Notes under the pieces: model-generated
Databases searched by the model: none
What the model saw: only the letters and a program-made list of their open reading frames with translations
Told to the model about the DNA's origin: nothing
Translations under genes and position numbers: made by a program
Shown here: positions 28,403 through 35,188 of the stretch, one piece after another
How positions within the stretch are numbered: the stretch's first letter is position 1
Layout: each line of letters opens with the position of its first letter
DNA from: Promicromonospora iranensis
Lineage (GTDB): Bacteria; Actinomycetota; Actinomycetes; Actinomycetales; Cellulomonadaceae
DNA length: 64,000 bases
Direction: 5' to 3'
Assembly: GCF_028994775.1 (NCBI RefSeq)
Contig: NZ_JAJQMN010000002.1
Coordinates: forward strand, 496,001 to 560,000

Positions 28403-29218
28403 ATGACGTTCTGGATCTGCCGCACGTGCGGCGTGGAGCACGAGTCCCGGCCCGACGTGTGCGCGATCTGCGCCGACGAACGCCAGTGGGTACCCGCCGA
28501 CGGGCAGCACTGGACGACGCTGGAGGAGCTCACCGCCGCGGGGCAGAGCATCAGGATCAGGGAGCTCGAACCCGACCTGTTCGGCCTCACCACGGTGCCC
28601 GACGTCGGCATCGGGCCCACCGCGAAGATCGCCCGGACCGCGGCCGGGAACCTCATGTTCGACGTCCCGGGCTACCTCGACGACACGGCCGTCGACGCCG
28701 TCCGTGAGCTCGGCGGGCTCGCGTACATCGTGGCGAGCCATCCGCACATGTACGGGGTGCAGGTCGAGTGGAGCCGCCGGCTCGGCGGAGTCCCGGTACT
28801 GGTCAGCGAGGCCGACGCCGGCTGGCTCGCCCGGCCGGACGACGCCGTCGAGCTGTGGAAGGGCGACCGCGAGATCCTGCCCGGCATCACACTGAGCCAG
28901 CCCGGTGGACACTTCCCGGGTTCCGTGGTGGCGCACTGGTCGTCCGGCGCGGCGGGGAGGGGCGTGCTGCTGAGCGGCGACACGATCTTCGCCAACCCGG
29001 ACCGGACGTCGGTGTCGTTCATGCGCAGCTACCCGAACCAGATCCCGCTGTCAGGAGCCGTGGCCCAGCGGGTGGCACACCACGTGGGGCGCTTCGGGTT
29101 CGACCGGCTCTACAACAACTTCGACGGCGTCATCCCGACCGACGCCCGGGCGATCGTGCTGCGCTCCGCGGAACGGCACGCGGCGTGGACGAGGGGCGAG
29201 TTCGACCGCCTGACGTGA
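28403..29218 (+). CDS. Metallo-beta-lactamase-fold protein with rubredoxin-like zinc ribbon
   Basis: A 271-residue protein that begins with CRTCGVEHE...CAIC, two CxxC knuckles forming a rubredoxin-like or zinc-ribbon module (residues 6-23). The body is an MBL fold: the metal site appears as ASHPHMYG rather than the usual HxHxDH, with later ligands in QPGGHFPGS and LLSGDTIF. The first motif lacks the second pair of ligands, so it may bind one metal or act as a redox or binding protein. The ATG at 28403 is 13 bases after GAGGGGAAG. It stands alone and is divergent from the beta-helix gene. Substrate unknown. Confidence 0.82.
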   Translation: MTFWICRTCGVEHESRPDVCAICADERQWVPADGQHWTTLEELTAAGQSIRIRELEPDLFGLTTVPDVGIGPTAKIARTAAGNLMFDVPGYLDDTAVDAVRELGGLAYIVASHPHMYGVQVEWSRRLGGVPVLVSEADAGWLARPDDAVELWKGDREILPGITLSQPGGHFPGSVVAHWSSGAAGRGVLLSGDTIFANPDRTSVSFMRSYPNQIPLSGAVAQRVAHHVGRFGFDRLYNNFDGVIPTDARAIVLRSAERHAAWTRGEFDRLT

Positions 29219-29270
29219 CCACAGCACGGGCCGCCACACGGAAGGTCCGGGATGTGGGAGTCTCGTCCCC

Positions 29271-30089
29271 GTGACCTCCACTCTGCCGGCCTCCCTCGTC
29301 GGCCCAGCGCGTCTGACCGCCGCCTTTCTCGTGTCGGCATCGGCGATCCTGCTCTTCGCCATCCATATCCGGCCGGTGGCATACGTGCCCCTGGTGCTGG
29401 GCATAGCGCTGGGTGTGTGGGCCGACCGTGCGCTGGGCCGTGACCTGGCGCTGATCGGCGTGGGGCTCGGGATCATCTCGCTGATCTCGCTCGAGGCGGA
29501 CCTGTCCGACGCCGGGATGCTGCGCTTCACGCTCGCGCTCGGCGGGTCGGTGCTGGTGCCGTGGGCGCTGTCCCGGTTCGTGCTGAAGCAGGACACCATC
29601 CAGTTCCCCGTGCTGACCGGGCGCCGCTGGACCCGCGGGCAGTGGGTCTACCTCGCCGCCGTGGTGGCCCTGGGGTACGTGCTGCTGCCGTTCTACTTCC
29701 TGGGTTCCGGCGCGTACCTGAACTGGCCGGACCTGAACGGGTCGCAGGACATCTGGCGGCTGTTCGTCGGGGTGAACGCCGTCGGCATCTGGGACGAGCT
29801 GTTCTTCATCTGCATCGTGTTCGCCCTGCTGTGCAAGCACTTCCCGATGTGGCAGGCGAACCTGCTGCAGTCGATGATCTTCGTGTCGTTCCTGTGGGAG
29901 CTCGGCTACCGCGAGTGGGGGCCGCTGCTCACCGTGCCGTTCGCGCTGGTCCAGGGCTGGATCTTCGCGAAGTTCAAGTCGCTCAGCTACGTCGTGGCGG
30001 TGCACCTGCTGTTCGACGCCGTCGTGTTCGCCGTCCTGGTGCACGGCCACCACCCGGAGCTCTTCGACATCTTCGTCACCGCGCCCTGA
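29271..30089 (+). CDS. CPBP-like polytopic membrane protein
   Basis: The protein of 272 residues has about seven membrane helices. The segment GIWDELFFICIVFALL resembles the EExxxR motif of CPBP (Abi/Rce1) intramembrane proteases, but with one acid (D-E) and without the Arg. VHLLFDAVVF resembles the third CPBP motif (HxxxD). A conserved Trp/Tyr-rich helix YREWGPLLTVP lies between. So the active site is probably degenerate or non-proteolytic. A GTG start is inferred; GGGAG lies 11 bases before it. The gene begins 53 bp after the MBL gene and could be read through from it. Confidence 0.6.
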   Translation: MTSTLPASLVGPARLTAAFLVSASAILLFAIHIRPVAYVPLVLGIALGVWADRALGRDLALIGVGLGIISLISLEADLSDAGMLRFTLALGGSVLVPWALSRFVLKQDTIQFPVLTGRRWTRGQWVYLAAVVALGYVLLPFYFLGSGAYLNWPDLNGSQDIWRLFVGVNAVGIWDELFFICIVFALLCKHFPMWQANLLQSMIFVSFLWELGYREWGPLLTVPFALVQGWIFAKFKSLSYVVAVHLLFDAVVFAVLVHGHHPELFDIFVTAP

Positions 30090-30113
30090 CCACCGACGGG
30101 CTCCTCGGCCCGG

Positions 30114-30893
30114 CTACGACCCCGATCCGTCGTTGGAGCCCGGACCCCCGATGTTGGCGAGCACGTCCCGGACCTTCTCCACCTCGACACGGATCGCATC
30201 GGCCTCGGCCTCGGCCAGCGCGATCGCCTCGGCGTCCTCACCCTCGGTGATCTCCTCGTCGGCCGGCTGCAGCCCGCCGTAGTGGTGCTCGACGAGCGCA
30301 GCGAGCAGCGCGATGTCGAAGTCCTGCGCCTGGAGCGCGGCGATCCCGTTCACCTGCTCGTCGGTGAGCATGCCGTGGTTCCCGCCCTCGTGCGAGTGCG
30401 CGCTGGCGCCCGACCGGGGACCGCTGCCGTCGTCGGGCAGCTCGGTGTCCAGACCGTCCTCGGCCAGAGCGAGCGCCTCCCGGCCCGCCGTCGGCACCGG
30501 GATGTCACGCGCCTCGAGCCAGTCGGCGAGCTCGCGGACGCGGCCGGCCGAAGCCTCGCCCACCTCGACCGCCAGGGCGAGCACCTCGTCGTCGGTGGAC
30601 CGGCCCGGAGCGAGCGCCGTCAGCTGGACCGCCTGTGCGTTGTGCTCAATCGCCACGGCGGCGTAGGCGGCGTCCGCGTCCGAGTACCCCGCGGCCTCCT
30701 GCTTGGCCGGGACCAGCACACCGAGCCACAGCAGCAGGGCCAGCACGACGGCGAGCCCGCCGGCGAGCACAGCCCCCATGAGCCGGAGGCGGCGCCGCAG
30801 GTCGTACCCGGGCGCCGTCGCCGTCTCCTCCGACTCAGGCACGCTGCCCGACGGCGGGGTGGTCTCCTCGGTCGCCGAGTCCTGGGGTGTCAT
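30114..30893 (-). CDS. DUF305 protein, membrane-anchored
   Basis: The 259-residue product has a short cytoplasmic tail, one membrane helix (LMGAVLAGGLAVVLALLLWLGVLV in part), and a DUF305 four-helix bundle outside. The DUF305 signature normally reads HHxQAIxM; here the first helix is AIEHNAQAVQL, with Asn for the second His, while the second site EHHYGGL is intact. A HSHEGGNHGM stretch could bind metal. DUF305 proteins include copper-binding proteins. Downstream of two LVIVD genes but beyond a strong terminator, it starts at 30893; the extra upstream residues in frame look non-coding. Confidence 0.8.
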   Translation of the reverse strand: MTPQDSATEETTPPSGSVPESEETATAPGYDLRRRLRLMGAVLAGGLAVVLALLLWLGVLVPAKQEAAGYSDADAAYAAVAIEHNAQAVQLTALAPGRSTDDEVLALAVEVGEASAGRVRELADWLEARDIPVPTAGREALALAEDGLDTELPDDGSGPRSGASAHSHEGGNHGMLTDEQVNGIAALQAQDFDIALLAALVEHHYGGLQPADEEITEGEDAEAIALAEAEADAIRVEVEKVRDVLANIGGPGSNDGSGS

Positions 30894-30966
30894 GTCCGGG
30901 AGGTTCCCATACAAACCCCCGAAGGCGCCAGGGCCGCGCTCAGCACGGCGCCCGACAGCGTGTGAG

Positions 30967-31018
30967 ACGACGGCGCCTGGGTCACCTTCCACGCGGAAGG
31001 TGACCCAGGCGCCGTCGT
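30967..31018. terminator. Terminator with 24-bp perfect stem
   Basis: Arms 30967-30990 and 30995-31018 are perfectly complementary around an ACGC loop. It lies 62 bases beyond the first LVIVD gene stop, just before the DUF305 gene. Confidence 0.85.
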
Positions 31019-31034
31019 GTCGCAGAGCCGGTCA

Positions 31035-31082
31035 GCGGTGTGCCGGATCGGCGGTGTGCCGGATCGGCGGTGTGCCGGATCA
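31035..31082. repeat. Three 16-bp direct repeats at the LVIVD stop codon
   Basis: The unit GCGGTGTGCCGGATCG is repeated three times without spacer (third copy ends in CA), finishing exactly at the stop codon of the LVIVD gene. Confidence 0.7.
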
Positions 31083-32486
31083 GCGGCCGAACGACTCCTG
31101 CATCTGCGGGTTGAGCGACTTCTGGCGCACCTTCTCCGCCGGACCGTCGATCGAGTCGTCGATGTCGAAGGTGTCGAACCCGATGCCCAGGTCGTTCGAG
31201 TAGGCGTACCCGTTGTAGTAGTACGTCGACCAGCTACCGCCACTGCTCAGACCCTCGCCACGGTCGAACCAGGCGACCTCGCGGGGGTTGGCCGAGTCGG
31301 TGAAGTCGAACACCGAGACACCGCCCTGGTACCAGGCCTGGACCATGAGGTCCTTGCCCTTGACCGGGATCAGCGAGCCGTTGTGTGCCACGCAGTTCTC
31401 GGCGGCCGTGTTGATCCGCGGGATCTTGTAGTACGACTTGAAGGCCAGCTCCGTGCTCTTACCCTTGCGCTTGATGTCGTAGATGCCGTTGGCACCCAGC
31501 TCCGGCGCGTACTCACCGGTGCAGGTCGCGAGACCGCCACCGCCGAGCTCGTCGGTGAAGACCACCTTGGTGGCGTCGTTGTTGAACGTGGCCGAGTGCC
31601 AGAACGCGAAGTTCTCCGTGTCCCGCACCTGGCTGATCACGCGGGGACGCTCGCGGTCCTTGATGTCCATCAGGATGCCGTCACCCATGCACGCACCGGC
31701 CGCCAGGTCGTACTTGGCGTAGGTGGTGATGTCGTGGCAGCCGCTCGTGGTGGAGGCGCGGCGGGTGGGGTCACCCTCGTAGCCGCCGTCCGGGAACAGG
31801 TTCGGCGTGCCGACCAGCTTCGCCGACGTCGGCTGCTTCACCGGGATCTTCACGATCGAGATGATGTCGTGGGGCGGCTGGCAGTCCGGGAACGTCGCGT
31901 TCGGCGAGTACGACGACACGTACGCGTAGACGTCACGGCCGTTCTTGGACGGGGCCAGCGAGTGCGTGTGCGAACCGCACGCGGTCTCGATGGACTTGAC
32001 GTACTCCGGGGCGAGCGGGTTGGAGATGTCCCAGATCTTGATGCCCTCCCACGCCGCCTTCTCGGTCGCCGGCATCGACGTCGACTCGCACGAGTCGTCG
32101 CTGCGCGACGAGTCCGTGGACAGCACCAGGATGTCCTTGTAGACCGAGATGTCGTTCTGCGAGCCGGGGCAGGAGACCTGGACCACCTGCTCCGGGTTCT
32201 CCTTGTCCGACAGGTCGTAGACGGTGAAGCCGTCGTAGTTGCCGGCGAACGCGTACTTGCCCTGGAACGCGATGTCCGAGCCCGTCCCCTGCAACGCGCC
32301 GTTCTTGGGCTGGTTGCTGAGATGGGTCATGTTCAGGGACGCGGTCTCACCCGGCGGCACGTCCGGCTCCGCGACGGATGCCGCGACGGGCCCTGCGAGT
32401 GCCACGGCCGCCGCAGCGAAGAACGCTGTCAGGGCGACACCGGTGGCACCCCGGGCGCGAGATCGAGTAAAGGTTGGACGACGCAC
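31080..32486 (-). CDS. Secreted LVIVD-repeat protein, copy 1
   Basis: A 468-residue extracytoplasmic protein with a signal peptide (GVALTAFFAAAAVALAGPVAA) and a seven-bladed propeller-like series of LVIVD units such as YAFAGNYDGFTVYDLSD, GIKIWDISNPLAPEYV and GGVSVFDFTDSANPREV. Several His, Cys and Asp clusters (ETACGSHTHSL, TSGCHDITTYAKYDL, ACMGDG, FAFWHSATFNND, NCVAHNGSL) are strikingly conserved with copy 2 and probably bind metal or an enzyme cofactor. I chose the GTG at 32486 because AGGAGGTG lies eight bases before it. It follows copy 2 in the same direction, separated by a long palindrome. Confidence 0.82.
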   Translation of the reverse strand: MRRPTFTRSRARGATGVALTAFFAAAAVALAGPVAASVAEPDVPPGETASLNMTHLSNQPKNGALQGTGSDIAFQGKYAFAGNYDGFTVYDLSDKENPEQVVQVSCPGSQNDISVYKDILVLSTDSSRSDDSCESTSMPATEKAAWEGIKIWDISNPLAPEYVKSIETACGSHTHSLAPSKNGRDVYAYVSSYSPNATFPDCQPPHDIISIVKIPVKQPTSAKLVGTPNLFPDGGYEGDPTRRASTTSGCHDITTYAKYDLAAGACMGDGILMDIKDRERPRVISQVRDTENFAFWHSATFNNDATKVVFTDELGGGGLATCTGEYAPELGANGIYDIKRKGKSTELAFKSYYKIPRINTAAENCVAHNGSLIPVKGKDLMVQAWYQGGVSVFDFTDSANPREVAWFDRGEGLSSGGSWSTYYYNGYAYSNDLGIGFDTFDIDDSIDGPAEKVRQKSLNPQMQESFGR

Positions 32487-32560
32487 GGGCGTCACACCTC
32501 CTAGGTCGGTTGAGGCAGTGTGACTCACAGGAACCTCTCAGTACCAGGACTCCGGCGACT

Positions 32561-32584
32561 TTTTACACAGTGGTGACAATTGCC
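32561..32584 (-). promoter_or_regulatory. Conserved upstream element of LVIVD copy 1
   Basis: The stretch TTTTACACAGTGGTGACAA (plus strand) recurs almost unchanged before copy 2, at about the same distance (75 bp) from the start codon. On the minus strand it reads TTGTCACCACTGTGTAAAA and may be a promoter or regulator site. Confidence 0.6.
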
Positions 32585-32605
32585 CTAAGCGACACAACGC
32601 TGGCT

Positions 32606-32655
32606 CGACGACGCCCGGGGTGCGTTCCGTACGGAACGCACCCCGGGCGTCGTCG
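32606..32655. terminator. 50-bp perfect palindrome between LVIVD genes
   Basis: Each base from 32606 to 32655 pairs with its mirror image, with no spacer at the centre (CGTACG). It lies 46 bases past the stop of copy 2 and probably ends its transcript; as cruciform-prone DNA it is unusual. Confidence 0.75.
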
Positions 32656-32700
32656 GGCAGACGATGCGCCGAAGCGGCGCGGGCTGCTGGCACGGGCGGG

Positions 32701-34164
32701 TCAGCGGCCGAACGGCTCCTGCATCTGCGGGTTCAGCGATCCGAGCCGCACCTTCTCGGCCTTCCGGTCGATCGAGTCGTCGATGTCGAAGGTGTCGAAC
32801 CCGATGCCCAGGTCGTTCGAGTAGGCGTACCCGTTGTAGTAGTACGTGGACCAAGTGCCACCGCTGCTGATGCCCTCGCCTCTGTCGAACCACGCCAGCT
32901 CACGGGGGTTGCGGGAGTCCGTGAAGTCGAACACCGACACGCCGCCCTGGTACCAGGACTGGACCATGAGGTCCTTGCCCGCCACCGGGATCAGTGACCC
33001 GTTGTGCGCCACGCAGTTCTCGTTCTCCGAGTTGATGCGCGGGATCTTGTAGTACGACTTGAAGACGAGGTCCTTCTTGCCGAACCACTTGCGCTTGATG
33101 TCGTAGATCCCGTTGGCACCGAGCGTCGGACCGTATTCGTCGGTGCAGGTCGCGAGGCCACCGCCGCCGAGCTCGTCGGTGAAGACCACCTTGGTGGCGT
33201 CGTTGTTGAAGGTCGCCGAGTGCCAGAACGCGAAGTTCTCGGTGTCCCGGACCCGGTCGATGACCCGCGGGCGCTCACGGTTCGAGATGTCCATGAGCAG
33301 GCCGTCGCCCATGCACGCACCGGCAGCCAGGTCGTACTTGGCGTAGGTGGTGATGTCGTGGCACCCGGTGGTCTCCGTGTACGACCCGCGGTCGTCACCC
33401 TCGTAGCCGCCGTCGGGGAACAGGTTCGGCGTCGAGACCATGCGAGCCGACTCCGGCGAGCGCAGCGGAACCTTCACGATCGAGATGGTGTCGTGCGGGG
33501 GCCGGCAGTCCGGGTACGTCTCCGACGGGAAGTACGAGGAGACGTACACGTACAGGTCCCGCTTGTTCTTCGACGGCACCAGGGAGTGGGTGTGCGAGCC
33601 GCACGCCGTCTCGACGGACTGGACGTACTCCGGCTCGAGCGGGTTCGATATGTCCCAGACCTTGATGCCCTCCCAGGCCGCCTTCTCGGTCGCCGGCATC
33701 GAGGTCGACTCGCACGAGTCGTCGCTGCGCGACGAGTCCGTGGACAGCACCAGGATGTCCTTGTAGACCGAGATGTCGTTCTGGCCACCGGGACAGTGGA
33801 CCTGGACCACCTGCTCCGGGTTCTCCGGGTCGGACAGGTCGTAGACGGTGAAGCCGTCATAGTTGCCGGCGAACGCGTACTTGCCCTGGAACGCGAGGTC
33901 CGAGCCGGTGCTCAGCAGCGCTCCGTTCTTGGGCTGGTTGCTCAGGTGAGTGATCTTCGACGACTCGGTCTCGCCCGGCGGTACGTCCGGGTCGACGGAG
34001 GACGTCGACGTCGTGGTGCTCGTGATGGACTGCTCGGCCGCACCATCGCCCGGCGATGCCAGGCTCGGTGCCGCGACGGCGAGAGTTCCTGCCGTGAGCG
34101 TCGCTGCGAGGGCGGCTGCAGCGGCGCCCCGTATGTGCGATCGGGTCAAGGTTGGACGACGCAA
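32701..34164 (-). CDS. Secreted LVIVD-repeat protein, copy 2
   Basis: A 487-residue paralogue of copy 1 with about 75-80% similarity by eye over the mature part. It shares the signal peptide plan, the blades (FAGNYDGFTVYDLSDPENPE, GIKVWDISNPLEPEYVQS) and the conserved clusters CGSHTHSL, GCHDITTYAKYDL, ACMGDG, FWHSATFNND and CVAHNGSL. Its N-terminal spacer is longer and Ser/Thr-rich. The sequence before the start is nearly identical to copy 1, but the start codon is TTG at 34164 in place of GTG, so weaker initiation is expected. The pair is a recent tandem duplication; each may work with a DUF305 protein encoded next to it. Confidence 0.82.
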   Translation of the reverse strand: MRRPTLTRSHIRGAAAAALAATLTAGTLAVAAPSLASPGDGAAEQSITSTTTSTSSVDPDVPPGETESSKITHLSNQPKNGALLSTGSDLAFQGKYAFAGNYDGFTVYDLSDPENPEQVVQVHCPGGQNDISVYKDILVLSTDSSRSDDSCESTSMPATEKAAWEGIKVWDISNPLEPEYVQSVETACGSHTHSLVPSKNKRDLYVYVSSYFPSETYPDCRPPHDTISIVKVPLRSPESARMVSTPNLFPDGGYEGDDRGSYTETTGCHDITTYAKYDLAAGACMGDGLLMDISNRERPRVIDRVRDTENFAFWHSATFNNDATKVVFTDELGGGGLATCTDEYGPTLGANGIYDIKRKWFGKKDLVFKSYYKIPRINSENENCVAHNGSLIPVAGKDLMVQSWYQGGVSVFDFTDSRNPRELAWFDRGEGISSGGTWSTYYYNGYAYSNDLGIGFDTFDIDDSIDRKAEKVRLGSLNPQMQEPFGR

Positions 34165-34239
34165 GGGCGTCACACCTCCTAGGTCGGTAGTCGCAGTTTG
34201 ACCCACAGGGTTCTCCCAGCACCAGGAAATTGGTGAGCG

Positions 34240-34264
34240 TTTTACACAGTGGTGACAAATTGCC
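34240..34264. promoter_or_regulatory. Conserved upstream element of LVIVD copy 2 and DUF305 lipoprotein
   Basis: TTTTACACAGTGGTGACAAAT matches the element before copy 1 with one inserted base. It lies between the divergent copy 2 and the DUF305 lipoprotein gene, so one factor could control both. Confidence 0.6.
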
Positions 34265-34338
34265 TGGCAGGATCGTCACGTGGAACCAGCTGTCGAGGCT
34301 CGACCGAGACGCGACAGCGCGTACGAGAGGATCGCCCC

Positions 34339-35061
34339 GTGGAGATGCTGACAGGTACCGCCCGACGATCGCGCCTCCGCAGTGTCGCGTCCGGCCTGGT
34401 CGTTCTGGTGCCGCTCACGCTCGGCCTGGCCGGCTGCACCGGGTCGGGCGACGAGCCGGAAGCCGTGTCGACGCCCAGCTCCGTCGTCCTGCAGCCGGGG
34501 AAACCCGGCGAGAAGACCGAGACGATCGCGCCCGAGGACTACGAGGGCGGGCCTGCTCAGGCGCCGTTCTCGAAGGCCGACGCCGACTTCCTGAGCGACA
34601 TGATCCTGCACCACGGACAGGCGATCGAGATGTCGGTACTGGTACCGGAGCGGAGCGACTCCGAGCAGCTGAAGAAGTTCGCCAGCCGGATCGACGTGGT
34701 GCAGGACAGCGAGATCGACCTGATGTCCAGCTGGCTCGAGGAGAACGAGTACCCCGTGCCGCTGACCGCCGAGGGCGGCGACGGCTCCGGCCCACGCGCC
34801 CCGGAGCACGAGCACGACGCCGAGGACATGCCGGGGATGCTGACCGACGCCGAGATGGTGGCGCTCGAGAAGGCATCCGGAGCGGAGTTCGACCGGCTGT
34901 ACCTCGAGAGCATGATCAAGCACCACGAGGGTGCGCTGACCATGTGCGAGGAGGTCGCGGGCTCGGGCAGCGAGGAGCGGGTGCTCGAGCTGGCCACCAA
35001 CATCGCCGCCGACCAGATGGCGGAGATCGACCGGATGTCGAACATGCTGGCCGAGCTGTGA
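34339..35061 (+). CDS. DUF305 lipoprotein
   Basis: The 240-residue product has a lipoprotein signal peptide with lipobox LAGC, and two DUF305 four-helix repeats, each with the canonical signature: DMILHHGQAIEMS and SMIKHHEGALTMCEE. An acidic/His segment (PEHEHDAEDMPGML) links them, so metal binding is likely; known relatives bind copper. The GTG at 34339 has GAGAGG eight bases upstream. Divergent from LVIVD copy 2, with one shared 175-bp control region, it forms a mirror of the other DUF305/LVIVD pair. A role in metal handling at the cell surface is inference. Confidence 0.85.
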   Translation: MEMLTGTARRSRLRSVASGLVVLVPLTLGLAGCTGSGDEPEAVSTPSSVVLQPGKPGEKTETIAPEDYEGGPAQAPFSKADADFLSDMILHHGQAIEMSVLVPERSDSEQLKKFASRIDVVQDSEIDLMSSWLEENEYPVPLTAEGGDGSGPRAPEHEHDAEDMPGMLTDAEMVALEKASGAEFDRLYLESMIKHHEGALTMCEEVAGSGSEERVLELATNIAADQMAEIDRMSNMLAEL

Positions 35062-35113
35062 GCGTCGCCTGACGCGACCGTCGTCGAACACGCGATCGTT
35101 GACGGACGCGCGA

Positions 35114-35148
35114 TCGCCGGGGCAGAGCGGTTGGCTCTGCCCCGGCGA
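35114..35148. terminator. Terminator between converging genes
   Basis: A perfect 15-bp stem (35114-35128 with 35134-35148) with loop GGTTG lies 53 bases past the DUF305 stop and before the heptad-protein stop. Confidence 0.85.
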
Positions 35149-35188
35149 CGTGTGGTGACCTGCGGCGTTCAGCGCCGACCGGTGCTGA

